In this document: one piece after another, positions 1 to 7,269 of the stretch
Layout of the letters: each line of letters begins with the position of its first letter
Position numbering within the stretch: the stretch's first letter is position 1
Source: Candidatus Bathyarchaeota archaeon
GTDB lineage: Archaea; Thermoproteota; Bathyarchaeia; Bathyarchaeales; DTEX01
Reading direction: 5' to 3'
DNA length: 14,949 nt
NCBI GenBank assembly: GCA_026414245.1
Contig: JAOAJJ010000011.1
Coordinates: 1 to 14,949, forward strand
Notes under the pieces: generated by a model
Databases searched by the model: none
The model's input: only the letters and a program-made list of their open reading frames with translations
Told to the model about the DNA's origin: nothing
Translations under genes and position numbers: made by a program

Positions 1-893
1 CTACATTCTCTTTCTAACAGGTCTTTTATTAAACTCGGAAGAGAGCTGCTTCCAATATTTTTGAATGGTCCTGGATGCAGGTTAGGAACAACCATTACAG
101 CCTTTATGCATCCGCTTCTCCTACTCCTAAAAATAATTAGGGATGTTGTTATATCGCGTTCTTCTCCAAGATGTTCCAGTATTTCCTCAAATGGTCCCTC
201 TAAGCTTTCAGCCCAGTTGGCTATAAAAGCTCTAAATATTTTAAGCGACGGTATACTGAGCGCCCTCTCACCCTCCTTATTAAGGAGGGTTGTGAATAGG
301 TATACATTTAATGTTGAGGCGGCTGCGGCAACAATAATATGCGTTACATAGTTTATGGGAAAGGACCTTAAACAAATAATGATTATTAGTAATAGTGTTA
401 TGGAGGGCTGAAGCCCGCTGGTAATAGATTTAGTCAAAGAACTGGAAAAAGAAATAGAATATATAACTAGAGTGCGGAAGGAAAAGCTTGCGAAAAAACA
501 AACAGATAAAATCTTGATGAGTAAGTCTGGATTCTTTAAGGATTCTGGAGCTAATATGTTTCCAGCAGCCATAAAAGCAACATAGAAAAGATTCGCTGAA
601 AAAGAGAGAAAAGATAATCTCCTATAGTTTAGGACGGCGTCTCTTATAAGCAGCGTTTTGGCGATCAAGTAATCTAAGGCTATAACTAATATATTGAACA
701 GGATTCCAATAGCGAGACCGATTAAAATCCACGAAATCAGCTGATGCTGCATGTTGACCGCTATTATCAAACCCAAAAGAAAGTTTTCGAGACAAAGTAA
801 CACAAATATTGTTCTAGATGATGGAAGGGTGAATAGGCTAGAATAATGTTTAATAGCTAGGTCAATGCTGCTCCCAAGAGGCAACGAACCCAA
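1..893 (-). CDS. DUF2070 family archaeal membrane protein (partial, N-terminal part)
   Basis: An open minus-strand frame runs from an in-frame stop at 966-968 to the left edge, where it continues out of the window, so only the N-terminal ~297 residues are present. Five or six hydrophobic segments (for example around 815-745, 740-665, 620-550, 525-440 and 410-310) are followed by a soluble stretch. That stretch contains the string NLHPGPFKNIGSS near 95-55, which I recognise as typical of the DUF2070 family of multi-pass archaeal membrane proteins. Function is unknown. There is no early ATG. I chose TTG at 893 because GGTGAG lies about 6 nt upstream; a GTG at 920, preceded by AAGGAAG, would add nine residues. 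The gene follows sec61-beta and pyrG on the same strand with a gap of roughly 100-130 nt, so it may be cotranscribed. Family assignment is from recall of the motif; the C-terminal half cannot be inspected. Confidence 0.75.
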   Translation of the reverse strand, partial: MGSLPLGSSIDLAIKHYSSLFTLPSSRTIFVLLCLENFLLGLIIAVNMQHQLISWILIGLAIGILFNILVIALDYLIAKTLLIRDAVLNYRRLSFLSFSANLFYVAFMAAGNILAPESLKNPDLLIKILSVCFFASFSFRTLVIYSISFSSSLTKSITSGLQPSITLLLIIIICLRSFPINYVTHIIVAAAASTLNVYLFTTLLNKEGERALSIPSLKIFRAFIANWAESLEGPFEEILEHLGEERDITTSLIIFRSRRSGCIKAVMVVPNLHPGPFKNIGSSSLPSLIKDLLEREC

Positions 894-1025
894 TCCCCAC
901 TCACCACAGCTGCATTTCACTTCTTCCTTTAAAGAAAACTGAGGATAAAGTAGGTTGCCGTAATCTTAGCTTTCCCAGCTTAAGTAAGAAGCTAGAGGGC
1001 ATTAAAACACCATGATACTCGAATT

Positions 1026-1202
1026 TTAAATCGAGAATTGAATGAGAACACATATTATTATGAAAGCTATAGTTAATATTATTAGTGTTCTAGGTCCTAT
1101 CTTCACACCTAAACTTTCTTCCTCAAAGAACCTTAGTAATCCAGCGCCAGAGGCCGGTGCAGGCGCAACTCTCCGCCTTCTTCTCTCCCTTCTACTGCTC
1201 AA
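1026..1202 (-). CDS. secG: Preprotein translocase subunit Sec61-beta (58 aa, TTG start)
   Basis: A 58-codon minus-strand frame encodes a very basic start (SSRRERRRRR), an Ala/Pro link, the motif SGAGLLRFFEEE, then KIGPRT and one hydrophobic helix (residues ~40-57) ending just before the stop. This is the standard architecture of archaeal Sec61-beta: a cytosolic N-tail, the conserved SGAGL...F.EE segment and a single C-terminal membrane anchor in the SecYEG/Sec61 channel. Length matches the family (about 50-60 aa). The start is TTG at 1202, supported by GGTGGT six nt upstream; an in-frame stop at 1227-1229 limits any extension. The gene is 62 nt downstream of pyrG and upstream of the DUF2070 gene, all on one strand. 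It is easily missed because it is short and lacks an ATG. Confidence 0.9.
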   Translation of the reverse strand: MSSRRERRRRRVAPAPASGAGLLRFFEEESLGVKIGPRTLIILTIAFIIICVLIQFSI

Positions 1203-1264
1203 AGATTGACCACCTTTCCATAAGTTTTAGGACTAGTGGGAAATTAACTTTTTCGTTTATATCC

Positions 1265-2890
1265 TCATTCGCCCCTATTAAGCTTCCTTTCAAGACATGC
1301 CTTAACGAAGCCATAATATTCTGGACTCGGCTTTCCAGGTCTACTCTTAAATTCGCCGTGAAACTGCGATGCAAAAAAGAAGAATTTATCCGGTAATTCC
1401 AGAATCTCCATTCTTCTACCGTCCGGACTTCTTCCTGAGAAGATTAGGCCATGCTTCTCTAAAATTTCCACGTATTCCGGGTTGACTTCATATCTATGCC
1501 TATGTCTCTCGTATATTTCTGTAGATCCATAGAGCTTATGAGCTAACGTCCCCTCCTTAACTATTATTTTATGTGCTCCTAAACGCATAGTAGCCCCCTT
1601 ATACATCGTCTGATGTTGCTCAGGCATTAAGTCTATTACGGGATGAGGTGTATTCTCATCTATCTCAGTGCTATTCGCATTCTCAAGCCCACATGCATTT
1701 CTCGCAAATTCCACGACAGCCAATTGAAAGCCATAGCAGATACCTAGAAACGGTATATTGTTTTCACGAGCGTACTGGATTGCCATCATCTTGCCAGCGG
1801 TTCCCCTGGGACCAAAACCATATGGAACAAATATACCATCATACTCTTTAAGGTCATTAATCTTTTCCGGGCTCTTCTCGAATCTCTCCGCCTCTATAAA
1901 ATCTATTATAACTTTAGTGCTGCAAGCTGCACCAGCATGCTTAAATGCTTCATTCATGCTAACATAGCTGTCGATTAGCCCAGTGTATTTTCCGACAAGA
2001 GCTACCCTTATATCATATTTACAGTTCTCTAGGGCGTTGACGAAGCTTCTCCATTTCTCTATCTCGCCTACATTAATCTGCTTTGGTATGAGGCCGAGGC
2101 GCTTACATATGTAGTCGCCCATCCCCTGCTCATCTAGGATTAATGGAACCTTATAGATGGTTGATACGTTATACGAACAGAAAACCGCTTCTTTAGGTAT
2201 TGTCCCAAATAACGCTATCTTTTCCAGAGCTTCGTTAGTAATCATTTTTGCGCTTCTGGAAACAATTATATCTGGCTGTATACCTATCCTGCGCAGCTCA
2301 TTCACGCTGTGCTGAAGGGGCTTAGTTTTCATCTCGGATGTTACGTCAAGTATGGGAACTAGCGCGACATGTATATAAAGCGTGTTTTCGTAGCCTTCTT
2401 CAAGACGCATCTGCCTTATGGCTTCTAGGAAAGGTAAACCTTCTATGTCGCCAACGGTTCCACCGCATTCCGTAAGAACCACATTCGCCCCGGATTTTTT
2501 CGCAACCATACGTATCCTACGCTTTATTTCATCAGTTATATGTGGAATTATTTGAACACATTTCCCGAGAAAGTCGCCCCGCCTCTCCTTCTCAATGACA
2601 GTTTGGTATACTTGCCCCGTTGTAACATTATTTTCTTTTGACAAGTTGATGTCAAGAAACCTTTCATACCAGCCTAAATCTAAGTCCGTTTCACCCCCAT
2701 CATCGGTGACGAAGATTTCGCCGTGAATATATGGGTTCATGGTTCCTGCGTCAACGTTCACGTATGGATCTATCTTAATCGCTGTAACCGAGAATCCCCT
2801 AAACTGCAGCATTTTCCCCACAGATGATGTGACTATCCCCTTACCTACGGAGCTTAAAACTCCGCCTGTAACAAAAATATATTTAACCAT
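1265..2890 (-). CDS. pyrG: CTP synthase (glutamine hydrolysing)
   Basis: The 541-aa product matches full-length CTP synthase, which aminates UTP to CTP using ATP and glutamine-derived ammonia as the last step of pyrimidine nucleotide synthesis. The N-terminal synthetase domain (about 1-270) has the GGVLSSVGKG nucleotide loop at 9-18, KIDPY at 39-43, HGE(I)FVTDDG at 56-65 and the conserved ECGGTVGDIE at 141-150. The C-terminal class I glutamine amidotransferase domain (about 295-535) carries Cys385 in GICYGFQ, His511 and Glu513 in QFHGEF, so the triad is complete. Several flanking residues differ from the usual bacterial form (PGGFG, GICLGMQ, HPEF), as described in the findings. ATG at 2890 is secure: an in-frame TAA lies immediately upstream, and GGAAGGTGA precedes the start, though at a longish spacing (~12 nt). 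It is the first gene of a probable pyrG-secG-DUF2070 transcript. Confidence 0.97.
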   Translation of the reverse strand: MVKYIFVTGGVLSSVGKGIVTSSVGKMLQFRGFSVTAIKIDPYVNVDAGTMNPYIHGEIFVTDDGGETDLDLGWYERFLDINLSKENNVTTGQVYQTVIEKERRGDFLGKCVQIIPHITDEIKRRIRMVAKKSGANVVLTECGGTVGDIEGLPFLEAIRQMRLEEGYENTLYIHVALVPILDVTSEMKTKPLQHSVNELRRIGIQPDIIVSRSAKMITNEALEKIALFGTIPKEAVFCSYNVSTIYKVPLILDEQGMGDYICKRLGLIPKQINVGEIEKWRSFVNALENCKYDIRVALVGKYTGLIDSYVSMNEAFKHAGAACSTKVIIDFIEAERFEKSPEKINDLKEYDGIFVPYGFGPRGTAGKMMAIQYARENNIPFLGICYGFQLAVVEFARNACGLENANSTEIDENTPHPVIDLMPEQHQTMYKGATMRLGAHKIIVKEGTLAHKLYGSTEIYERHRHRYEVNPEYVEILEKHGLIFSGRSPDGRRMEILELPDKFFFFASQFHGEFKSRPGKPSPEYYGFVKACLERKLNRGE

Positions 2891-2956
2891 GGCTTAAACC
2901 TTTCACCTTCCCGCATCATACATATGAGATTTAAGTCTAGAACATGCTTAAAACGG

Positions 2957-2968
2957 TTAATATTTATT
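2957..2968 (-). promoter_or_regulatory. TATA-like promoter element for pyrG
   Basis: Read on the minus strand this is AATAAATATTAA, an A/T-only block resembling an archaeal TATA box. It would place transcription start near 2935 and leave a leader of about 45 nt that includes the GGAAGGTGA ribosome site. It lies in the 155-nt divergent gap shared with the phosphofructokinase gene. Based on sequence resemblance only. Confidence 0.4.
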
Positions 2969-2999
2969 GCATCAAACGAAAGATTTTTTTCCAACACTT

Positions 3000-3036
3000 A
3001 CATTATACTGTAAAGGCTTACAGGGTTAAAGGAGGT
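3000..3036 (+). promoter_or_regulatory. Phosphofructokinase promoter region and strong ribosome binding site
   Basis: ACATTATAC at 3000-3008 is a plausible TATA box. GGAGGT at 3031-3036 is a strong Shine-Dalgarno sequence nine nt before the ATG at 3046 and fixes the start of the kinase. The TATA call is weak; the ribosome site is clear. Confidence 0.5.
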
Positions 3037-3045
3037 AAATCATAA

Positions 3046-4074
3046 ATGAGGATTGGGGTTTTAACGGGTGGTGGAGATGCACCGGGACTCAACGCCGCTA
3101 TCAGAGCCATCGTGAAGAAATGTGAGAAATATGGTTTCGAAGTTCTAGGTATTAGACGCGGTTGGGCGGGTATGCTTGAGGGCGACGCTATACCACTAAA
3201 ATATGAGGATGTTAAAGACATAATTGGGTTTGGCGGTACGCTAATTAAAACCTCCAGGACAAACCCGTTAAAGCAACCTGACGGAATAAAGAGGATATCT
3301 GAAAACTTCAAAAAACTTGGTTTACATGCATTGATAGCGATCGGCGGGGACGATACATTAAGTGTTGCTAAAGCGATCAGTGACGCTGGGTTAAACGTTA
3401 TCGGCATCCCTAAAACCATTGATTACGATGTGCCGGAAACAGAGCACACGATAGGTTTTGATACAGCCGTTAATGAAGCCATGCACCAAATAGAGAACAT
3501 AAAAGCTACAGCCGATGCTCATGAAAGAGTATTTATTGTTGAAATTATGGGTAGACACGCTGGATGGATAGCGCTTTACTCCGGTTTAGCTGCCGGAGCA
3601 GATCTCATACTAATACCAGAAGAGCCTTTCAGCATATCCGACGTAGTTAACTTCGTAAAAAAGAAGATTGAGAGCGGCCAAAAATCTCTAGTCATAGTTG
3701 TTGCTGAAGGCGCTTTAATCAAAGACTATAAGGGGCCAATAACTAAAGATGTTAAAGTTGACCAGTTTGGACATGTTTATCTTGGGGGAATAGGGGAATT
3801 CTTAGCAAAGGAGATTGAGAAAGCGTTAGGTATTGAAACAAGGCATGTTGTTCCAGCTCATACAATTAGAGGGGGTGCACCGACAGCGCTCGACCGTGTA
3901 ATATCTACGAGATATGGCTTAGCGGCGGTAGATTTGGTTAAGGAAGGAAGATTCGGTTTAATGGTCACGCTTAAAGCTGGCAAGATAACTACTGTCCCAC
4001 TTTCAGATGCGACTGGAAGAACCAAGCAGGTAGATCTAGAATTATATAATGAGGCTAAAGTTTTCTTTGAGTAA
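3046..4074 (+). CDS. pfp: 6-phosphofructokinase, predicted diphosphate-dependent
   Basis: The 342-aa product is a single-domain member of the PfkA family, which phosphorylates fructose 6-phosphate to fructose 1,6-bisphosphate in glycolysis. It shows the nucleotide or diphosphate loop TGGGDAPGLN at 7-16, GGDDTL at 100-105, PKTIDYD at 122-128 with the catalytic Asp126, GFDTAV at 137-142, MGR at 168-170 (sugar phosphate binding) and RGG at 275-277. In this family ATP enzymes usually have Gly after GGD and Gly before TID; Asp103 and Lys123 here are the residues associated with diphosphate use. I therefore predict a reversible PPi-dependent enzyme like that described in Thermoproteus tenax, but donor choice needs assay. 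The usual TIDND is TIDYD here, which is unusual. The gene is divergent from pyrG and convergent with the PfkB kinase. Confidence 0.88.
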   Translation: MRIGVLTGGGDAPGLNAAIRAIVKKCEKYGFEVLGIRRGWAGMLEGDAIPLKYEDVKDIIGFGGTLIKTSRTNPLKQPDGIKRISENFKKLGLHALIAIGGDDTLSVAKAISDAGLNVIGIPKTIDYDVPETEHTIGFDTAVNEAMHQIENIKATADAHERVFIVEIMGRHAGWIALYSGLAAGADLILIPEEPFSISDVVNFVKKKIESGQKSLVIVVAEGALIKDYKGPITKDVKVDQFGHVYLGGIGEFLAKEIEKALGIETRHVVPAHTIRGGAPTALDRVISTRYGLAAVDLVKEGRFGLMVTLKAGKITTVPLSDATGRTKQVDLELYNEAKVFFE

Positions 4075-4076
4075 TC

Positions 4077-4101
4077 AAAGGAAATCTATAAATTTCCTTT
4101 T
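4077..4101. terminator. Perfect inverted repeat between convergent kinase genes (candidate bidirectional terminator)
   Basis: AAAGGAAAT (4077-4085) and ATTTCCTTT (4092-4100) form a perfect 9-bp stem with a 6-nt loop and a following T. It begins two nt past the phosphofructokinase stop and ends 14 nt before the stop of the convergent PfkB gene, the right place to end both transcripts. Archaeal termination relies mainly on T-tracts, so the stem may be a stabiliser and not the signal itself. Confidence 0.5.
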
Positions 4102-4114
4102 ATCTTAAATCCCT

Positions 4115-5089
4115 TTAAATTTCGATGCCTGCTTTCTGTTCTCTGAGAAAGTTGTTTAATTCCTCTCGGTAGGGTAAAGCGGTTATTGCGCCATGCTTCG
4201 TAACAACGAAGGCTCCAACAGCGTTGGCTATCTTAACACATTTTTCCAAATCCCATCCTCTAATTATGCCGAGAATTAGACCAGCATTCCATCCGTCGCC
4301 AGCACCTGTAGTATCTACGGGTTTAACTTTGAAGGCTGGGGCGAATACTCTTCTTCCATCTCTAGTTTTCACAAGAGCTCCTTTCTCACCGAGCTTTATG
4401 CCGACTATCTCAACGCCATATCTCAAAGCTTTATCTGCAGCTTTTTCCGGCTCACTTGTTCCAAATGTAAACTCTGCTTCTTCACGTGAAAACATCGCTA
4501 TGTCGGAAAATTTAAGCACTTTATTATAAACAGACCTTATTGTTCTCTCAGTCCGCCATACGTCAAGCCTTAAAGTTGGGTCGAATGAAACCTTAATTCC
4601 CCTCTCTTTAGCATATTTAATGGCGTTTAAAATGGCTTTTCTCGACGGATTTACTGAAAGAGCGAATCCTGAAACGTGAAGAATCTTTGCAGAAGAGATA
4701 TAATTATAATCAATATCTTCAGGCGATAGTGAATCAACCGATGTTCCTTTAATCCAAGGGCTTCGGTAAAAAATGAACATACGCTCACCAGTCTCCGGGT
4801 CGTTAACAACGAAGGCAAGAGTTGTCCTAACATTTCTTTTAACTTTGACACGAGATACATCGACACCATTCCTCTCAAGCTCTCTTAAAAGAAAATGCCC
4901 AAACGGATCATCCCCGACAACTGTTATAGCTCCCGCAGTTAGCCCTAGTCTCACCGCCCCAACCAGAGTATTCATTGGCGCTCCACCAAAAAACTTTCTG
5001 AAGGTTGAGGCCTCAATATATGATACGGGCTCTGTGGCTATGAAGTCTATTAAAACTTCACCTATCCCAACAATATCTAGATTTAACAT
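4115..5089 (-). CDS. PfkB-family carbohydrate kinase (fructokinase or 2-keto-3-deoxygluconate kinase type)
   Basis: The 324-aa product is a ribokinase-fold sugar kinase transferring phosphate from ATP to a sugar or sugar acid. Visible family signatures are GIGEVLID at 8-15, GGAPMN at 35-40 (substrate side), and the C-terminal DTTGAGDGWNAG at 259-270, whose Asp265 is the expected catalytic base and whose GAG forms the anion hole. The second signature normally reads GDAFNAG; GDGWNAG here keeps the key residues but changes two neighbours. The N-terminal pattern and the PETGER segment at 98-103 are fructokinase- or KDG-kinase-like, but the substrate cannot be read from sequence; nucleoside or ADP-ribose sugars are other options in this family. 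It begins 15 nt after serS on the same strand, so the two are probably cotranscribed. Convergence with the phosphofructokinase hints at a shared sugar-phosphate role. Confidence 0.88.
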   Translation of the reverse strand: MLNLDIVGIGEVLIDFIATEPVSYIEASTFRKFFGGAPMNTLVGAVRLGLTAGAITVVGDDPFGHFLLRELERNGVDVSRVKVKRNVRTTLAFVVNDPETGERMFIFYRSPWIKGTSVDSLSPEDIDYNYISSAKILHVSGFALSVNPSRKAILNAIKYAKERGIKVSFDPTLRLDVWRTERTIRSVYNKVLKFSDIAMFSREEAEFTFGTSEPEKAADKALRYGVEIVGIKLGEKGALVKTRDGRRVFAPAFKVKPVDTTGAGDGWNAGLILGIIRGWDLEKCVKIANAVGAFVVTKHGAITALPYREELNNFLREQKAGIEI

Positions 5090-5104
5090 ATTCCTAGATC
5101 TTCC

Positions 5105-6388
5105 CTATTTAGCCTCTAGCTTCTCGATATTATTCATATAAGGTCTTAAAACTTCCGGAATTATGACAGACCCATCTCTCTGCTGGTAATGCTCTAGGAT
5201 CGCCATCATCGTTCGGCTTGTCGCTAAAGCAGTGCTATTAAGCGTGTGCACATATCCTTTAGGAGGTCTTCCAGGCCCTTCACGATACTTTATGTTTAGC
5301 CTTCTTGCCTGATAATCTGTGCAGTTTGAGTTTGAGCCTATCTCCCTGAATTTTCCATCAGCCATCCAAATCTCCGTATCGTATTTTTTCGCGGCAACAG
5401 TGCCTATATCACCGGTGCAAACATTTACTACACGGTAATGTAAGCCGAGCATCTGATACATTTCCTCACAATTCCGCTGTAGTTCTTCATGAATTTCCCA
5501 AGATTGCTCTGGAAGACAGAAGACGAATTGTTCAACCTTGTTAAATTGATGCATCCTGAAGAAGCCTTTAGTATACTTGCCGTGCGCCCCCACCTCCTTC
5601 CTAAAGTTGGTGCTTACGCCAACGAACTTTAATGGCAGCTGGCTCTTATCTAGAACCTCATCCATAAACATCGCCGCTATTGGATGTTCGCTTGTAGCGA
5701 TTAAATAGAGGTCTTCACCCTCAATCTTATACATAACCTTCTCAAAGTCCTCGAGGTCAACGCAGCCTTCATAAGGTTTTCTGCGAAGCATGAAGGGGGG
5801 CTCAATTAATATGAAGCCGCGTCTCCTAAGGAAGTCGATGGCGAACATTTGTATTGCGAAGTCGAGTAGAGCGAGCTCCTCCTTAAAATAGAAGAAGCCT
5901 GAGCCGGCAACTTTGTTAGCTCTCTCCTCATCGACCAACCCTAGATTTTTTGCTATCTCTATATGGCTTTTAGGCGGAAAATCAAATTTTGGCGGTGAAC
6001 CCCAGCGTCTTATTTCAACATTATCATTTTCATCTAAACCATATGGAACCGACTCGTGAAGCAGATTCGGCATTCGCATAAGCAAAATCTTTACTTTAGC
6101 ATTATATTCCTCAACACGATCTTCCAGAGCCTTTATATCAGCCTGAAGTTTTTCGGCTTCAAGAAGAATATGGTCAACATTTTCATTCATCTTTTTTCTC
6201 TGGGCAATTAAGGCGCTCATCTCGTTTCTCTTCTTCCTTAAGTTATTTAATTCGGTCTGAAGCATTCTCCATTTTTTATCGGCGTCTATGAGTTCATCGA
6301 GAAGCTTTAGTTTTTCCGGATCATTCCTACGTTTAATATTCTCCCTCACGAAGTCCGGTTTTTCTCTTATTAACCTGATATCTATCAT
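5105..6388 (-). CDS. serS: Seryl-tRNA synthetase
   Basis: The 427-aa class II synthetase charges tRNA-Ser with serine in the cytoplasm. The N-terminal ~105 residues are the charged helical hairpin (coiled coil) that grips the long variable arm of tRNA-Ser. The catalytic core contains TSE at 232-234 (serine recognition), motif 2 as NFRKEVGAHG at 261-270 with FFRMHQF at 276-282, and motif 3 around 385-417 with Arg392 and the ending IPEVLRPY. Length and order match the common bacterial-type SerRS, not the rare methanogen type with its large N-terminal zinc domain. The ATG at 6388 begins MIDIRLIREKPD, the normal N-terminus, with AAAAGGG about 8 nt upstream. The PfkB kinase follows after 15 nt. 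Confidence 0.97.
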   Translation of the reverse strand: MIDIRLIREKPDFVRENIKRRNDPEKLKLLDELIDADKKWRMLQTELNNLRKKRNEMSALIAQRKKMNENVDHILLEAEKLQADIKALEDRVEEYNAKVKILLMRMPNLLHESVPYGLDENDNVEIRRWGSPPKFDFPPKSHIEIAKNLGLVDEERANKVAGSGFFYFKEELALLDFAIQMFAIDFLRRRGFILIEPPFMLRRKPYEGCVDLEDFEKVMYKIEGEDLYLIATSEHPIAAMFMDEVLDKSQLPLKFVGVSTNFRKEVGAHGKYTKGFFRMHQFNKVEQFVFCLPEQSWEIHEELQRNCEEMYQMLGLHYRVVNVCTGDIGTVAAKKYDTEIWMADGKFREIGSNSNCTDYQARRLNIKYREGPGRPPKGYVHTLNSTALATSRTMMAILEHYQQRDGSVIIPEVLRPYMNNIEKLEAK

Positions 6389-6426
6389 ATCGGAAACCCT
6401 TTTCAGAAAAATAAGGTTGTAGCACT

Positions 6427-6437
6427 TAAATATAAAA
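6427..6437 (-). promoter_or_regulatory. TATA-like promoter element for serS
   Basis: On the minus strand the bases read TTTATATTTAA, a close match to an archaeal TATA box. A start about 25 nt downstream (near 6406) would give a leader of roughly 18 nt that includes AAAAGGG before the serS ATG. Confidence 0.55.
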
Positions 6438-6495
6438 GTGTTCGCTTAAAATTTGCATAGAGTTTTCATCTGAGGTTCTTCAGAAATCAGAAATC

Positions 6496-6537
6496 TTTAA
6501 TATAAACCTAGTTATTATTTTCTGGGTATGGCGGTGA
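6496..6537 (+). promoter_or_regulatory. S3Ae promoter (TATA) and GGTGA ribosome site
   Basis: TTTAATATAAAC at 6496-6507 is a near-consensus TATA box, predicting a start near 6530. GGTGA at 6533-6537 lies eight nt before the GTG start at 6546 and decides that start over an out-of-frame ATG at 6539. The short leader is typical of archaeal ribosomal protein genes. Confidence 0.6.
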
Positions 6538-6545
6538 AATGAAAG

Positions 6546-7238
6546 GTGTCAAAAAGCGCCCGTGTCAAGGATAAGTGGCGTAGTAAAAAATGGTATACTG
6601 TAGTAGCTCCACCATATTTCGGGAGCGTTGAGATAGGTGCTATACCAGCGGATGATCCGGAGAAGATTCTGGGAAGAGTTGTTGAAGCAACCCTCTACGA
6701 TATAACTGAGGATTTTGCACACCAATATCTGAAGACCTATTTTCAAATAATTAGTATAGATGGTAGAAGAGCGCTAACAGTGTTTAAGGGGCACGAATAT
6801 TCAAGAGATTATCTGAGAAGTCTCATTAGGAGGAAGACGACTAAAGTCGATGGAATATTTGATGTAACAACTAAAGAAGGCTATAAGTTAAGAGTCGCAG
6901 CATGCGCATTCACAACTACCAGGATAAAAACATCTCAGGAGCGGGAAATACGAGCAATAATGAAGGAGATTATAGAAGAAAAAGCGCGGACATTATCTTT
7001 TGATCAATTTGTGCAAGAAGCGGTTCTAGGAAAAATAGCCTCAGACATATATAACAGTGCGAAGAAGATAGTGCCCCTACGCCATGTGGGTATAAGGAAA
7101 ACAAAGCTGCTCTCAAGACCGGAGATTCAGGCGCCAATTGTTAAAGAGATGCCTGAAGCAAAGGTTGAAGCAGACGTCGAGCTAAGCGATACAATAAGCG
7201 CTGGAGATATTGAGGATGAGGTGAACGAGGAAGGATAA
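6546..7238 (+). CDS. rps3ae: 30S ribosomal protein S3Ae (eS1)
   Basis: The 230-aa product is the archaeal/eukaryotic small-subunit protein eS1 (S3Ae). Recognisable features are the basic N-terminus (KDKWRSKKWY at 9-18), the stretch APPYFGSVEIG at 21-31 and KTKLLSRPEIQ near 186-196. The protein sits on the 30S platform near the mRNA exit and has no bacterial homologue of the same type, so it marks the window as archaeal. The C-terminal ~30 residues are strongly acidic, an ordinary variable tail for this family. The start is GTG at 6546, supported by GGTGA at 6533. It is the first gene of a short plus-strand series; the nucleotidyltransferase gene starts 32 nt after its stop. Confidence 0.95.
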   Translation: MSKSARVKDKWRSKKWYTVVAPPYFGSVEIGAIPADDPEKILGRVVEATLYDITEDFAHQYLKTYFQIISIDGRRALTVFKGHEYSRDYLRSLIRRKTTKVDGIFDVTTKEGYKLRVAACAFTTTRIKTSQEREIRAIMKEIIEEKARTLSFDQFVQEAVLGKIASDIYNSAKKIVPLRHVGIRKTKLLSRPEIQAPIVKEMPEAKVEADVELSDTISAGDIEDEVNEEG

Positions 7239-7269
7239 TTTAAGTTGAGCTTTATCTTCATAATATAAC

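Noticed and set aside
61..351. Plus-strand 96-codon open frame
   Set aside because: It is antisense to the DUF2070 coding frame, which has recognisable membrane segments and the HPGPFKNIGSS motif; the plus-strand product has no recognisable features.
1157..1396. Open frames on both strands (1157-1396 plus, 1192-1374 minus)
   Set aside because: They overlap the start of Sec61-beta and the end of pyrG in other frames; both real genes have clear family signatures.
3018..3419. Minus-strand 133-codon open frame
   Set aside because: It is a shadow of the phosphofructokinase gene and spans its ribosome site and conserved motifs.
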